Source of the DNA: Mycobacterium sp. 1100029.7
GTDB lineage: Bacteria > Actinomycetota > Actinomycetes > Mycobacteriales > Mycobacteriaceae
DNA: 64,000 nt
Direction of reading: 5' to 3'
NCBI RefSeq assembly: GCF_001665235.1
Contig: NZ_LZSC01000046.1
Span: 62,001-126,000 of the forward strand
The position numbers were made by a program, and so were the translations under genes. The notes under the pieces were generated by a model. The model was given only the letters and a program-made list of their open reading frames with translations. It searched no databases and had not been told where the DNA came from. Positions within the stretch are counted from its first letter, which is position 1; each line of letters starts with the position of its first letter. Shown in pieces: positions 17,165-27,095 of this stretch.

Positions 17165-17207
17165 TTGACTTTGCGTCGGTTCGGCCGCTTCATAGCTGGT
17201 TCATAGC
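17165..17207 (+). promoter_or_regulatory. Probable promoter region of the PknF-like kinase with a direct repeat
   Basis: In the gap between the divergent transporter and kinase genes, a TTGACT box (17165-17170) is followed by two copies of TTCATAGC at 17189-17196 and 17200-17207, exactly 11 bases apart, one helical turn. The spacing from TTGACT to the first copy is 18 bases. The repeat could be a -10 region plus a regulator site. The assignment is by eye only. Confidence 0.35.
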
Positions 17208-17365
17208 GTCCGGCAGCCTCTCGCCCATCCGCGTCGGGCATGATTCATTCGGAGGAGTCACAGGGGGAATGTGTCGCGGCCGCCGCAAGGGTGAGGTTTT
17301 GGCGTGCCGGGCAGCGCAATGGGGCGGCCCCGCCGAATGCCAGTGATACGAGGGGGCAACCACCG

Positions 17366-19423
17366 ATGGACGAGCTGAAGCGCCCGACCCGGCGCCTCGG
17401 CAGCGGCCGACGGCTGCTGAGTAATCCGCGACTGAGCCGCGACGCGTTGCGTGCGGGGTTCCAGTCGCTCCCTTCAGCGACCGTTGCTCACCTGTTTCGC
17501 CGTGTCCCGCCGGTCAACTCGATCCCCGCCGCGGAACCTCCTCCGGTCCCGGCCGACGAGCAACCCAGCGGGTCGCGCGTCGCGATGGCCAACGGCGCTT
17601 CGTTCGCGGGGTACACGATCCTGCGGCCGCTGGGCGCCGGCGGGATGGCCGAGGTCTACCTGGCCCTGCATCCCCGGTTGCCGCGCCGCGATGTGATCAA
17701 AGTCCTCGCCGAGGCCGTCACCGCGGACAACGAATTCCGCGAAAGGTTCAACCGCGAAGCCGATCTGGCCGCCACACTGTGGCACCCGCACATCGTCGGC
17801 GTGCACGACCGCGGCGAATTCGACGGGCATCTCTGGATCTCGATGGACTACGTCGAGGGCACCGACGCCGCCCGGCTGGTGAAAGAGCGGCACCCGGACG
17901 GGATGCCCGTCGAACAGGTGTGCGCGATTGTGCACGCCGTCGCCGCCGCACTGGACTACGCGCATGACCGCGGGTTGCTGCATCGCGACGTCAAACCGGC
18001 CAACATCCTGCTCACCCACCCCGGCGACGACGATCAGCGAATTCTGTTGGCGGACTTCGGCGTTGCGCGACACCTGGCGAACATCAGCGGCATCACCGAA
18101 ACCAACGTCGCGGTCGGGACGGTCGCGTACGCCGCGCCGGAACAGCTGACCGGATCCAACATCGACGGCCGCGCCGATCAATATGCGTTGGCCGCCACGG
18201 CATTTCATTTGCTGACCGGTGCACCTCCGTTTCAGCATTCCAATCCGATCGCGGTGATCAGCCAGCACCTGCACGAGGATCCACCCCGGCTCAGCGATCA
18301 CCGTCCGGACCTGGCGCATCTCGACGACGTGTTCTTCACGGCGTTGAGCAAGCGGCCCGAAGACCGATTCGAGCGTTGCCGTGCGTTTGCCGGTGCTCTC
18401 GCCGAGCAGGTCTTCGATGCCTCCGACGCTCCTGTCGGGGGCGCGGAGATCGCGCCGCACCACCGTCATGACGCTCGTGGCATGGTGGCCGCGGTCAAGC
18501 ACAGGTTCTCGTCGCGGGTGCGCTGGTCGGTTGCGCTGGTGTGCGCCGTGCTGATCGCCGTCGCGGCGACCTGGTCGACGCTGTACTCGTTTCAGCCGGC
18601 TGCCCCGCAGCCCAACCCGAGCCTGGCGTCGAGGCCGTCGGCGCCCGCCGCCAGTGTCGCGCCGCGGCCCGGCGGGCCAAGCCTGGGCGGCACGTACCAG
18701 TTGACGTATGACCGCTCCAAGCGGACCACCAACGGCGTCCCGATCCGGCACGACGGCTCCGCCACCGACTGGTGGGCGTTCCGCTCGGCGTGCACGACCA
18801 ACGGCTGCGCGGCCACCGGCACCAAGCTGGACGACAACAACCACCAGGTGGCCAGCACCGCCGACGGCGGCGAAACCGACACGCTGCGTTTCGTCGGCGG
18901 CTATTGGCAGGGCGCACCCGAGCAGGAGCGCATCGGCTGCCGGCAGCCCAACGGGCAGGTCCTGGCCACCCAGCAGGAGACCATCGCCTGGTCGCTGGCG
19001 CCCCAGCCGGACGGTACGTTGCGCGGCACCGAAACCGAGACCGTGCTGAGCAACGAGTGTGGCGCCCAGGGCGCCGTCGTGCGGGTGCCCGTCGTCGCGA
19101 CCCGGGTCGGTGACGCACCGGCCGGGGTGGCGTTGGCCGACCCCAACCAGGTGATCAACGCGTCCGCCACACCGGCGCACCCGGCGCCGGCCGTCCTCGG
19201 TGGATTGTGCACGGACGTCGACAAGCTCGCCTATGACCCGACCAGTAACGAACAGGTCGTGTGCGAAGGCAACACCTGGGACAAGGCCCCGATTGCGACG
19301 GGCGTGCACGCGGTGGGAAGTTCGTGCGATCTGCCGGATGTCCCGGTGTTCGCGATGTCCACCTCCAACGACGGATACCTGCTGCAATGCGATCCGGTCA
19401 CCCGGATGTGGACGCGGCACTAG
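17366..19423 (+). CDS. PknF-like transmembrane Ser/Thr protein kinase
   Basis: A 685-residue Hanks-type kinase. ATG 17366 is chosen for the GAGGGGG site 9 bases upstream; an ATG at 17585 ([14 protein letters not shown]) matches PknF's shorter start and is the alternative. The kinase domain (from about residue 82) has the Gly loop [28 protein letters not shown] and a Thr-rich activation loop before [12 protein letters not shown] single membrane helix ([15 protein letters not shown]) leads to an extracellular domain of roughly 290 residues with eight cysteines, likely disulfide-bonded. The divergent neighbour is a double-FHA ABC transporter, so phosphorylation of that transporter is the likely role. 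The basic 73-residue N-terminal extension is unusual. Confidence 0.9.
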   Translation: MDELKRPTRRLGSGRRLLSNPRLSRDALRAGFQSLPSATVAHLFRRVPPVNSIPAAEPPPVPADEQPSGSRVAMANGASFAGYTILRPLGAGGMAEVYLALHPRLPRRDVIKVLAEAVTADNEFRERFNREADLAATLWHPHIVGVHDRGEFDGHLWISMDYVEGTDAARLVKERHPDGMPVEQVCAIVHAVAAALDYAHDRGLLHRDVKPANILLTHPGDDDQRILLADFGVARHLANISGITETNVAVGTVAYAAPEQLTGSNIDGRADQYALAATAFHLLTGAPPFQHSNPIAVISQHLHEDPPRLSDHRPDLAHLDDVFFTALSKRPEDRFERCRAFAGALAEQVFDASDAPVGGAEIAPHHRHDARGMVAAVKHRFSSRVRWSVALVCAVLIAVAATWSTLYSFQPAAPQPNPSLASRPSAPAASVAPRPGGPSLGGTYQLTYDRSKRTTNGVPIRHDGSATDWWAFRSACTTNGCAATGTKLDDNNHQVASTADGGETDTLRFVGGYWQGAPEQERIGCRQPNGQVLATQQETIAWSLAPQPDGTLRGTETETVLSNECGAQGAVVRVPVVATRVGDAPAGVALADPNQVINASATPAHPAPAVLGGLCTDVDKLAYDPTSNEQVVCEGNTWDKAPIATGVHAVGSSCDLPDVPVFAMSTSNDGYLLQCDPVTRMWTRH

Positions 19424-19471
19424 CCCGCACTAGCCGCCGCACTTGTCGGTGGGCGCCTCTACCCTGGGGAC

Positions 19472-21631
19472 ATGGCCTTTGCCACTGAGCATCCAGTCAT
19501 CGCGCACTCCGAGTACCGTGCGGTCGACCAGGTCGTGCGCGCCGGCGGCGAATTCGAGGTCGTCAGCCCACACCAGCCCGCCGGCGACCAGCCGGCCGCC
19601 ATCAACGAGCTGGAACGCCGCATTTTGGCGGGGGAGCGCGATGTGGTGTTGCTCGGCGCGACCGGTACCGGAAAATCGGCCACCACCGCCTGGCTGATCG
19701 AACGGCTACAGCGGCCCACCCTGGTGATGGCGCCGAACAAGACGCTGGCCGCACAGCTCGCCAATGAACTGCGAGAGATGTTGCCGCACAACGCAGTCGA
19801 GTACTTCGTCTCGTACTACGACTACTACCAGCCGGAAGCCTATATCGCGCAGACCGACACCTACATCGAAAAAGACAGCTCCATCAACGACGACGTGGAG
19901 CGGCTGCGGCACTCCGCCACCTCGTCGCTGCTGTCCCGGCGTGACGTGGTGGTCGTCGCCTCGGTGTCGTGCATCTACGGCCTGGGCACGCCGCAGTCCT
20001 ACCTGGACCGTTCCGTCGAGCTGCGGGTCGGCACCGAGGTGCCGCGGGACGGGCTGCTGCGGCTCCTGGTCGACGTGCAGTACACCCGCAACGACCTGTC
20101 GTTCACCCGCGGCTCGTTCCGGGTGCGCGGCGACACGGTCGAGATCATCCCGTCGTATGAAGAGCTCGCGGTGCGCATCGAGTTCTTCGGCGACGAGATC
20201 GAGGCGCTCTACTACCTGCACCCGCTGACCGGCGACGTGGTCCGTCAGGTCGACTCGCTGCGCATCTTCCCGGCCACCCATTACGTGGCCGGCCCGGAGC
20301 GGATGGCGATGGCGATCTCCACCATCGAGGAGGAGCTCGCCGAGCGGCTCGCCGAATTCGAGGACCAGGGCAAGCTGCTGGAAGCCCAGCGGCTACGGAT
20401 GCGCACCAACTACGACATCGAGATGATGCGACAGGTCGGTTTCTGCTCGGGCATCGAGAACTACTCACGGCACATCGACGGCCGCGGTCCCGGCTCACCG
20501 CCCGCGACGCTGCTGGACTACTTCCCCGAAGACTTCCTGCTGGTCATCGACGAGTCACACGTGACGGTGCCGCAGATCGGCGGCATGTACGAGGGCGACA
20601 TGTCGCGCAAACGCAACCTCGTCGACTTCGGTTTCCGGTTGCCCTCGGCCGTCGACAACCGCCCGCTGACCTGGGAAGAGTTCGCCGACCGGATCGGGCA
20701 GACGGTGTACCTGTCGGCCACGCCCGGCCCCTACGAGCTCGGCCAGGCCGCCGGTGAGTTCGTCGAACAGGTCATTCGGCCGACCGGGCTGGTCGACCCC
20801 AAGGTCGTGGTCAAGCCGACCAAGGGTCAGATCGACGACCTGATCGGGGAGATCCGCAAGCGCGCCGACGCCGACGAGCGGGTACTGGTGACGACGCTGA
20901 CCAAGAAGATGGCCGAGGACCTCACCGACTACCTGCTGGAGATGGGCATCCGGGTGCGCTACCTGCACTCGGAGGTCGACACGCTGCGCCGGGTGGAGTT
21001 GCTGCGCCAGTTGCGGCTCGGCGACTACGACGTGCTGGTCGGCATCAACCTGCTGCGTGAGGGCCTGGACCTGCCCGAGGTGTCGCTGGTGTCGATTCTG
21101 GACGCCGACAAGGAAGGCTTCCTGCGGTCGTCGCGCAGCCTGATCCAGACCATCGGGCGCGCGGCCCGCAACGTCTCCGGCGAAGTGCACATGTACGCCG
21201 ACAAGATGACCGACTCGATGAAAGAGGCCATCGACGAGACCGAGCGGCGCCGCGAGAAGCAGATCGCCTACAACGAGGCCCACGGCATCGACCCGCAGCC
21301 GCTGCGCAAGAAGATCGCCGACATCCTCGACCAGGTCTACCGCGAGGCGGACGACTCCGAAACGGTCGAAATCGGTGGGTCGGGACGCAACGCGTCGCGC
21401 GGTCGGCGCGCGCCGGGCGAGGCCGGTCGTGCCGTCAGCGCCGGCATCATCGAGGGCCGCGACACCGCGAGCATGCCGCGCGCCGAATTGGCCGACCTGA
21501 TCAAAGACCTCACCGCGCAGATGATGGCCGCCGCCCGGGATCTGCAGTTCGAACTGGCCGCACGGTTCCGCGACGAGATTGCTGATCTGAAGAAGGAACT
21601 GCGCGGGATGGACGCTGCCGGCCTGAAGTGA
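19472..21631 (+). CDS. uvrB: Excinuclease ABC subunit B
   Basis: A 719-residue damage-verification helicase of nucleotide excision repair, loaded by UvrA, recruiting UvrC. It shows Walker [13 protein letters not shown], the beta-hairpin tyrosines in [14 protein letters not shown], the DEAD-like VIDESHVT, motif V/VI ([16 protein letters not shown] and QTIGRAARN) and the C-terminal UVR motif ([19 protein letters not shown]). It is near identical to the M. tuberculosis protein as recalled, from ATG 19472 ([18 protein letters not shown]). An MFS gene follows 28 bases later on the same strand. Confidence 0.97.
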   Translation: MAFATEHPVIAHSEYRAVDQVVRAGGEFEVVSPHQPAGDQPAAINELERRILAGERDVVLLGATGTGKSATTAWLIERLQRPTLVMAPNKTLAAQLANELREMLPHNAVEYFVSYYDYYQPEAYIAQTDTYIEKDSSINDDVERLRHSATSSLLSRRDVVVVASVSCIYGLGTPQSYLDRSVELRVGTEVPRDGLLRLLVDVQYTRNDLSFTRGSFRVRGDTVEIIPSYEELAVRIEFFGDEIEALYYLHPLTGDVVRQVDSLRIFPATHYVAGPERMAMAISTIEEELAERLAEFEDQGKLLEAQRLRMRTNYDIEMMRQVGFCSGIENYSRHIDGRGPGSPPATLLDYFPEDFLLVIDESHVTVPQIGGMYEGDMSRKRNLVDFGFRLPSAVDNRPLTWEEFADRIGQTVYLSATPGPYELGQAAGEFVEQVIRPTGLVDPKVVVKPTKGQIDDLIGEIRKRADADERVLVTTLTKKMAEDLTDYLLEMGIRVRYLHSEVDTLRRVELLRQLRLGDYDVLVGINLLREGLDLPEVSLVSILDADKEGFLRSSRSLIQTIGRAARNVSGEVHMYADKMTDSMKEAIDETERRREKQIAYNEAHGIDPQPLRKKIADILDQVYREADDSETVEIGGSGRNASRGRRAPGEAGRAVSAGIIEGRDTASMPRAELADLIKDLTAQMMAAARDLQFELAARFRDEIADLKKELRGMDAAGLK

Positions 21632-21659
21632 CCAGCGTCGCGCCTCATACGGTGTAGGG

Positions 21660-23066
21660 GTGACGGAACCGGCGGGCGACAACGGCAGTTGGCGCGAGTT
21701 GCTGGGCAGTTACCTGGCGACGTCGACCGTGCTGGCCGGCGGTGTTCTGCTCTACGCCACCAACGAATTTCTGACCACCAGCCTGTTGCCCAGCACCGTC
21801 GCCGAAATCGGCGGCAGCCGGCTATATGCCTGGGTGATCACCCTGTACCTGGTCGGGTCGGTGGTCGCCGCGGCCACCGTCAACACCCTGCGACTGCGCA
21901 TCGGTGCGCGCTCGTCGTTCCTGTGGGGACTGGCCGTCTTCGGCGCCGCGAGCATCGCGTGCGCGGTGGCACCGAGCATGGAGGTGCTGATCGCCGGGCG
22001 TGCCTTGCAGGGGGTGGCGGGCGGTCTGCTCGCCGGGTTGGGCTACGCGCTGATCAACACGGTGCTGCCCCGGTCGCTGTGGACCCGCGGGTCGGCGCTG
22101 GTGTCCGCGATGTGGGGTGTCGCGACCCTGATCGGGCCCGCGGTAGGCGGCCTGTTTGCGCAATTTGGCTTGTGGCGGTGGGCGTTTGCCGCGATGGCCA
22201 TCCTCAGCGCACTGATGGCGGTGTTGGTGCTCAAGGCGCTTACCCGCGGCGACGCGGGTCCCGACGACGCGGCCGGCATCACCAAGGTGCCGGTGTGGTC
22301 CCTGGTGATGATGGGTGCCGCCGCCCTGGCGGTCAGCGTCGCGGAGCTGCCGCACAACGTCTTCGCGACGGCCGGTCTGCTGGCCACCGGCGTGGCGCTG
22401 GTGGGAGCGTTCGTCTACGTGGACGGGCGCACGCACGCAGGAGTGTTGCCGCCCAGCGTGTTTGGCCGCGGGCCGTTGAAATGGATCTACCTGACGATGG
22501 CGATACAGATGGCCGCGGTCATGGTCGACACCTACGTCCCGCTGTTCGGTCAGCGGCTGGCGAACCTGTCACCGGTCGCGGCGGGATTCCTGGGTGCGGT
22601 GCTGGCGCTGGGCTGGACCATCGCCGAGGTCTCCAGCGCGTCGCTGAGCAGCCCGCGCGTCATCGGCTGGGTGGTCGCGGTGGCGCCGCTGGTGATGGCG
22701 TCGGGTCTGGTGCTGGCCGCGGCCACCCAGCGCGCCGACGCGCCGATCGGCGTCGTCGGACTATGGGCACTGGGATTCCTGGTCGCCGGCATCGGGATCG
22801 GGATGACGTGGCCGCACCTGTCGATGCGCGCCATGGACTGCGTCGACGACCCGTCCGAGGGCGGCGCGGCGGCCGCGGCCATCAACACCGTCCAGCTGAT
22901 ATCGGCGGCCTTCGGTGCGGGGCTGGCCGGTGTCGTGGTCAACAACGCCGCGGCCGGGGACCTGGCGGCGGCCCGTTGGTTGTATGCCGTCATCGCGGGG
23001 CTCGCGGCGACGGCCGTGGTCGCGTCCGTCAAAGCCGGCCGGCATGATCGTCGCGCGCCGCGCTGA
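21660..23066 (+). CDS. MFS drug efflux-type transporter (Rv1634 homologue)
   Basis: A 468-residue major facilitator with about 14 hydrophobic helices (YATNEFLTTSLLPSTVAEIG, LYAWVITLYLVGSVVAA, then the motif-C-like MWGVATLIGPAVGGLFAQ). It aligns closely with the Rv1634 sequence I recall; Rv1634 has been reported to export fluoroquinolones. Translation begins at GTG 21660 (VTEPAGDNGSWRELL), just after uvrB, suggesting shared transcription. It ends convergent to the MgtC-like gene, 41 bases away. Confidence 0.92.
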   Translation: MTEPAGDNGSWRELLGSYLATSTVLAGGVLLYATNEFLTTSLLPSTVAEIGGSRLYAWVITLYLVGSVVAAATVNTLRLRIGARSSFLWGLAVFGAASIACAVAPSMEVLIAGRALQGVAGGLLAGLGYALINTVLPRSLWTRGSALVSAMWGVATLIGPAVGGLFAQFGLWRWAFAAMAILSALMAVLVLKALTRGDAGPDDAAGITKVPVWSLVMMGAAALAVSVAELPHNVFATAGLLATGVALVGAFVYVDGRTHAGVLPPSVFGRGPLKWIYLTMAIQMAAVMVDTYVPLFGQRLANLSPVAAGFLGAVLALGWTIAEVSSASLSSPRVIGWVVAVAPLVMASGLVLAAATQRADAPIGVVGLWALGFLVAGIGIGMTWPHLSMRAMDCVDDPSEGGAAAAAINTVQLISAAFGAGLAGVVVNNAAAGDLAAARWLYAVIAGLAATAVVASVKAGRHDRRAPR

Positions 23067-23107
23067 CACCTGCAGCCGATCGGACCGCTGGCGGGCGGCG
23101 TTCTGCT

Positions 23108-23836
23108 CTACTCGACGTCGTCTTCGCCGGGCAGGACCGCGGTCACGCCGCTGATGGCGGCGAACGTCTCCGGCGCCTTGCCGATTCGCGCCCCCGACAG
23201 CGTCATCATCACCCGCACTTCACCGTCGTCGATATCGTGCGCATCGGCGTCGAGCTCGGTCAGCTGCCACTTGCACTGGCCGCACTCGCGCAACACTTCG
23301 CGCAGCACGCCACGCCCGTTCTCGTAAATGATGTGCAGCCGGGTGGTCCCTTGCAGCCGGGCCGCGAGCTGGCGCTCCACCGCGCTGAACAACAACGCGC
23401 TGACGAAGTGCAGGACGACGACGGCAATCGCGAGCAACAGCAGGCCCGCGCCGGTCGCCATCCCGACCGCCGCCGACTCCCAGACGGCCGCGGCCGTGGT
23501 GAGCCCGTGCACCGCACCGCGTCTGGTGATAATGATCCCGGCACCCAAAAAGCCGATGCCCGAGACGATTTGGGCCGCCATCCGGGACGGGTCGAGCACC
23601 ACCGCGCCGGGTGACAACACATTGCCGAAGCCGTACTTGCTGATCAGCATCACCAACGCGGACGACGTACCGACGATGGTCTGGGTGCGCAATCCCGCGC
23701 TCTTGCCCTGGATGGTGCGTTCCAGGCCGATCAGCGACGTCAACCCGAAGGCGGCGAACAGCTCGACGATGTGCCGGGCGTTCTGGACGTCGCCACCCAG
23801 TAGATCGCTCACCAGGCCGGTATGCACTTCTCCCAA
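23108..23836 (-). CDS. MgtC/SapB family membrane protein
   Basis: A 242-residue protein with about five hydrophobic helices and the MgtC signature (FGLTSLIGLERTIQGKSAG, LRTQTIVGTSSALVML, GIGFLGAGIIITRRGAVHGL, TTAAAVWESAAVGMA). A cytosolic ACT-like tail follows. MgtC proteins support survival at low magnesium and inside macrophages and restrain the F-type ATP synthase. It lies 27 bases downstream of the mannosyltransferase gene on the same strand. M. tuberculosis has its MgtC (Rv1811) elsewhere, so this looks like an extra paralogue. The start is uncertain: TTG 23836 or GTG 23827. Confidence 0.88.
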   Translation of the reverse strand: MGEVHTGLVSDLLGGDVQNARHIVELFAAFGLTSLIGLERTIQGKSAGLRTQTIVGTSSALVMLISKYGFGNVLSPGAVVLDPSRMAAQIVSGIGFLGAGIIITRRGAVHGLTTAAAVWESAAVGMATGAGLLLLAIAVVVLHFVSALLFSAVERQLAARLQGTTRLHIIYENGRGVLREVLRECGQCKWQLTELDADAHDIDDGEVRVMMTLSGARIGKAPETFAAISGVTAVLPGEDDVE

Positions 23837-23863
23837 CTACCCACAGTGGGTGCACTTATTCAG

Positions 23864-25435
23864 TCAGCGCGTCGATTTCACGACTTGCGAGTAATGGAAT
23901 TGCCAGCGTTCCACGATGTGGAAGCCGAGATACCCGGGGAAACGGTAGGCGGGGGAACGGCCGAACACCCCCGGCGGCAGTGCTGGTCCGACTTGATGAT
24001 CCGGGAACGACTTGTCGTAGTTCGTGATCGTCCACAGCGTGGTGCACTTGTTGATCTTGGCCGTCGTCAGCCACACCGCGACATGACCGTCCCACAGCGA
24101 GCCGACTTTCGGGCCGTAGACGCCGCGCTCGACGTCGACCAGTGGGCGGAAAGCGGCCGGGCGAGTGGCTAGCAGGGCGCGGATCGGGCCCGGTCGCCAC
24201 GGCACCGTGTTGTCCGCCAGCAGACAGTCTCCGGGGCTGGCGTGCGCGCTGATCACGTCGGCCACCTGGCTGTAGTCCCAGCCTTCCTTGGCGTACGGCC
24301 AGCGCTGGATGAACAGATAGTCGGGGATGGCGGCCCCGACGAAAAGCGCCACCAGACCGGCGATCAGCCAGCCCCGGCGCCCCACCGTGACGATGCAGAT
24401 CGCCAGCAGAATGGCCATCGCGGGCGTGGTCAGGATCAGATACCGGGGGAAATACATCGGTTCGCCGATCGCCGAGTAGATGACGACGGCGGCGGTGGGC
24501 AGCACGACCCAGGCGATGCAGATGGTCAGCAGCCGCCGCATGTCGCCCGCCGGGGCGGGCGCGCCGGCCAGCCGGGCGGCGATCGCGGCCACCATGATGA
24601 CCGCGCTGAGCACCGCGAACGGCACGCTGTGGTCGAAATACTGTCGCTGGGTGATGTCGAAGGCGTAGTGCCAGCTGATCGGGAAAAGCCAGTTGACCTG
24701 GAATGCCTGACCGTGCGCGAACAAGACGAACGGCGTCATCGACCCCAGCGCAACGGCCGTGGCGGCCGCCCACCAGAGGGCCGGAAACCTCCGGGACCCC
24801 TTGGGTGCCAGCAGTGGCAGCATCACCGCGTAGACGAGGACGAGCAGGATCAGGTTGAGGCTCAGCAGAATCGACACCATCAGCGCCACGGCGTAACCGA
24901 CCCACAGCCGGGACCGGTGCCGGCGCACGGCGGCGACGAACAACACGGTCAGCCAGATCGCCGCGGCTACCGACATCGCGTACGAGCGGGCCTCGATACC
25001 GGCCCAGGTGGTGCGCGGCAGGATCGCGAATACGACGCCGGCGCACACCGCGGTACCGCGGCCCGGTGCGAACTGCCGGGTGAACACCACCACGCCCGCC
25101 GCGGCAACGCCCACCGCCAGCGCGCTGGGCAGCCGGGACCAGAACTCGGTCGGCGGGAAGATGGCGAACCAGCCGTGCATGAGCAGGTAGTACAGGCCGT
25201 GCACGGCGTCGATGTGGCCCAGCAGCCGCCACAATTCCGGCAGCGTCCGGCTCGCCGCGGCCGATATCGTCGCGCCCTCGTCGAACCACAGCGACGGCTG
25301 ACTGGCCCAGGCCGCACTGATGACCGCAGCTAGCGCGGCGATCAGCCACGGGTCGAGCAACCTGCCGGGTGGCCGCGGGGCCCCGGATTCGTCGGTGACC
25401 GCCGCAGAGCGCTGCTCGAGAGCGGATGTAGCCAT
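23864..25435 (-). CDS. GT-C mannosyltransferase, LAM mannose-capping (Rv1635c homologue)
   Basis: A polytopic glycosyltransferase of 523 residues from ATG 25435; an in-frame frame extends to 25552. The first extracytoplasmic loop has the GT-C acidic motif SLWFDEGATISAAASRTLPE after helix 1. About ten more hydrophobic helices follow, and then a soluble C-terminal region (YFPRYLILTTPAMAI, GDCLLADNTVPWRPGP). In M. tuberculosis Rv1635c adds the first mannose cap to lipoarabinomannan using polyprenyl-phosphomannose. It sits divergent to the Rv1636 gene as in M. tuberculosis. Function is transferred from the orthologue. Confidence 0.88.
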   Translation of the reverse strand: MATSALEQRSAAVTDESGAPRPPGRLLDPWLIAALAAVISAAWASQPSLWFDEGATISAAASRTLPELWRLLGHIDAVHGLYYLLMHGWFAIFPPTEFWSRLPSALAVGVAAAGVVVFTRQFAPGRGTAVCAGVVFAILPRTTWAGIEARSYAMSVAAAIWLTVLFVAAVRRHRSRLWVGYAVALMVSILLSLNLILLVLVYAVMLPLLAPKGSRRFPALWWAAATAVALGSMTPFVLFAHGQAFQVNWLFPISWHYAFDITQRQYFDHSVPFAVLSAVIMVAAIAARLAGAPAPAGDMRRLLTICIAWVVLPTAAVVIYSAIGEPMYFPRYLILTTPAMAILLAICIVTVGRRGWLIAGLVALFVGAAIPDYLFIQRWPYAKEGWDYSQVADVISAHASPGDCLLADNTVPWRPGPIRALLATRPAAFRPLVDVERGVYGPKVGSLWDGHVAVWLTTAKINKCTTLWTITNYDKSFPDHQVGPALPPGVFGRSPAYRFPGYLGFHIVERWQFHYSQVVKSTR

Positions 25436-25741
25436 GATGCTTGTCACTGTAAAGCGCGCACGATCGACCTGGTCACGAGCGGTCCTGCGGGCGCTCCGGG
25501 CGTGCTCGTCGCGCGTGCCGGCGGCCGCGCGATCCGGGGAAAGCGCCGCCACGCAAGGCCTTCGGGCCGCAACAGCGGCTTTTCATGCCGCCATTATCGG
25601 CCTCGGCTGCCGTTGCTGCAGCGTGGCGCGGTAAATGGAGGGTTGCGCCACGCCGCGACTGTGTGGTTAATCTGACCCATCTCGATCTGACAACGCGCTA
25701 CTGTCTTGGGGTTGGCCTGGCAAACGACACTGGGAGGGTTA
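25436..25741. other. Intergenic region between Rv1635c and Rv1636 homologues
   Basis: About 300 bases separating divergent genes. The left 117 bases remain open in the mannosyltransferase frame, so the real gap may be shorter. The right part ends with GGGAGG just before the universal stress gene. No RNA gene, repeat or clear promoter consensus was found. Confidence 0.5.
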
Positions 25742-26185
25742 ATGTCCGCTTATCGGACCGTGGTGGTCGGCACTGACGGCTCGGACTCATCGTTGCGTGC
25801 CGTGGAACGCGCGGCCACCATCGCCGGAGCCGACGCCAAGCTGATCGTCGCGTCGGCTTACCTGCCCCAGCAACAGGACGGCCGGGCCGCTGATGTGCTG
25901 AAGGACGAAAGCTACAAGGTGTCGGGCACCGCCCCGATCTACGCGATCTTGCAGGACGCCAAGGAGCGGGCCCACAAGGCCGGGGCCAAGAACATCGAGG
26001 AGCGCCCGATCGTCGGCGCACCCGTGGACGCGCTGGTCAGCCTCGCCGAGGACGTCAAGGCCGACCTGCTGGTCGTCGGTAACGTCGGGCTGAGCACCAT
26101 CGCGGGCCGCTTGCTGGGCTCGGTGCCCGCCAACGTGTCGCGCCGGGCCAAGGTCGACGTGCTGATCGTGCACACCACGTCCTGA
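25742..26185 (+). CDS. Universal stress protein (Rv1636/TB15.3 homologue)
   Basis: A 147-residue single-domain universal stress protein. It has the N-terminal VVVGTDGSDSSLRAVERAA and the nucleotide motif VGNVGLSTIAGRLLGSVPANVS (G-x2-G-x9-G-S/T pattern). The M. tuberculosis orthologue binds cAMP, which is notable because cya and a second cyclase lie in this same region. ATG 25742 is preceded by GGGAGGG 5 bases upstream. No operon partner: the next sequence downstream is a palindrome and a truncated gene on the other strand. Confidence 0.95.
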   Translation: MSAYRTVVVGTDGSDSSLRAVERAATIAGADAKLIVASAYLPQQQDGRAADVLKDESYKVSGTAPIYAILQDAKERAHKAGAKNIEERPIVGAPVDALVSLAEDVKADLLVVGNVGLSTIAGRLLGSVPANVSRRAKVDVLIVHTTS

Positions 26186-26260
26186 CGGGCGACCGTGCCG
26201 CCACTTTGTCGAGCCACGGGATTCCGGCGGCGGTTGTCGGACCGGTGAGGATCCGGCCGT

Positions 26261-26279
26261 AGAATGTGAATCACGTTCT
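26261..26279. promoter_or_regulatory. 19-bp palindromic operator-like site
   Basis: AGAATGTGAATCACGTTCT is a near-perfect inverted repeat (one mismatched pair plus the centre base), with AGAA/TTCT ends typical of TetR-family operators in mycobacterial lipid genes. It lies between the universal stress gene and the orphan hydrolase fragment, with no intact gene start beside it. Confidence 0.45.
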
Positions 26280-26306
26280 GCCGCAAGGCAATTGACGTGA
26301 CAGCGG

Positions 26307-26495
26307 TTACCAGCCCCGCTCGCGCCACTCGTTGACATGGGGGCGCTCGGCGCCCAGCACCGTGTCGTCCCCGTGGCCGGGGTACACGACGGTGGAGTCG
26401 GAGTACACCTCGAACACCCGGCTGGTGACGTCGTCGAGCAGTTGGGTGAAGTCACCCTCCTGCCATGTCTTGCCGATCCCGCCGGGGAAGAGCGT
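26307..26495 (-). pseudogene. Orphan 3' end of an Rv1637c-like metallo-hydrolase gene
   Basis: The frame encodes TLFPGGIGKTWQEGDFTQLL and [20 protein letters not shown], ending NEWRERGW. It corresponds to the last 62 residues of the full Rv1637c homologue at 32873-33559. Both end with TAA and nearly the same DNA (25-base and 39-base blocks with two mismatches each). Homology stops right after a 14-base block, CCGCCGGGGAAGAG, shared by both copies. The 5' two-thirds of the gene is missing, replaced by phage-like sequence. It is either the tail left by an insertion into the gene's 3' end or a relic of a tandem paralogue. Confidence 0.8.
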
Positions 26496-26516
26496 AGGTT
26501 CTGACAGCACGCACAG

Positions 26517-26897
26517 GTGAGCGCCAAACTCAGCGACCTCCGTAAAAAGGAGAAGGAGCTCATAACCGCCAAGCGGCAGTCGCTTGAGAAGTCGCTGTTC
26601 GGGCTCTCCAGCGTCACGAGCAGCGATCCCGGCCAGATCATCGCCTACCGCGACGCACAAGACCGCGCAGCGCGACTCACCCAAGCCGACGAAGCCGGCG
26701 AGGTATTCGCGGCAGCAATTCGCTCCGAGGACAAGACCCTCGCCGCCGCAATACTTGGGCGAGCCCTTGAAGCCGGTTGGAGCAGCATCGTCGCCGAGTA
26801 TGTCAAGCAAAACCCAAGCGCCAAACAACAACTCGACGACCTCGCCAAGATCCACGACTACGACTCATTCGGAGCCACCTGTCCTACGCCACCCTGA
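26517..26897 (+). CDS. Phage-like hypothetical protein, probably truncated
   Basis: A 126-residue helical, charged protein: MSAKLSDLRKKEKELITAKR, then YRDAQDRAARLTQADEAGEV and ALEAGWSSIVAEYVKQNPSA. The arrangement (YRDAxDRA, later AxxxGW.xVV) recalls small proteins in structural modules of actinobacterial phages, but I cannot name a function. It starts with GTG immediately after the orphan hydrolase fragment. The C-terminus (SFGATCPTPP) looks like junction sequence rather than a natural end. Codon pattern is coding-like but less GC-skewed than the core genes. Confidence 0.55.
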   Translation: MSAKLSDLRKKEKELITAKRQSLEKSLFGLSSVTSSDPGQIIAYRDAQDRAARLTQADEAGEVFAAAIRSEDKTLAAAILGRALEAGWSSIVAEYVKQNPSAKQQLDDLAKIHDYDSFGATCPTPP

Positions 26898-27023
26898 GCC
26901 CATCAATCCGCGGCGGCTGGTAGCCACCTGGCCGCCTCGTGGCCGGCGCGAACGGAGTTTCCCGACGACCGCGCCTGCGCCGCCGCGAGGCCCCAGGCCG
27001 GGTAACCCCCCGGCCCCCACCCA

Positions 27024-27073
27024 TGCCGCCTCTCGCGGCAAGGGCGGGTCCCTCCCCGCCAAGCAATTTTTTT
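27024..27073 (+). terminator. Double hairpin with T-tract (terminator or phage cos-like region)
   Basis: Two adjacent stem-loops: TGCCGC/GCGGCA (27024-27040) and GGCGGG/CCCGCC (27043-27060), the latter followed after 6 bases by seven T's (27067-27073). This fits an intrinsic terminator. Its place directly before a terminase-small-subunit-like gene is also where phage cohesive-end regions lie. Confidence 0.6.
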
Positions 27074-27095
27074 CGAACGAGCGGAAGGGCCCGAC

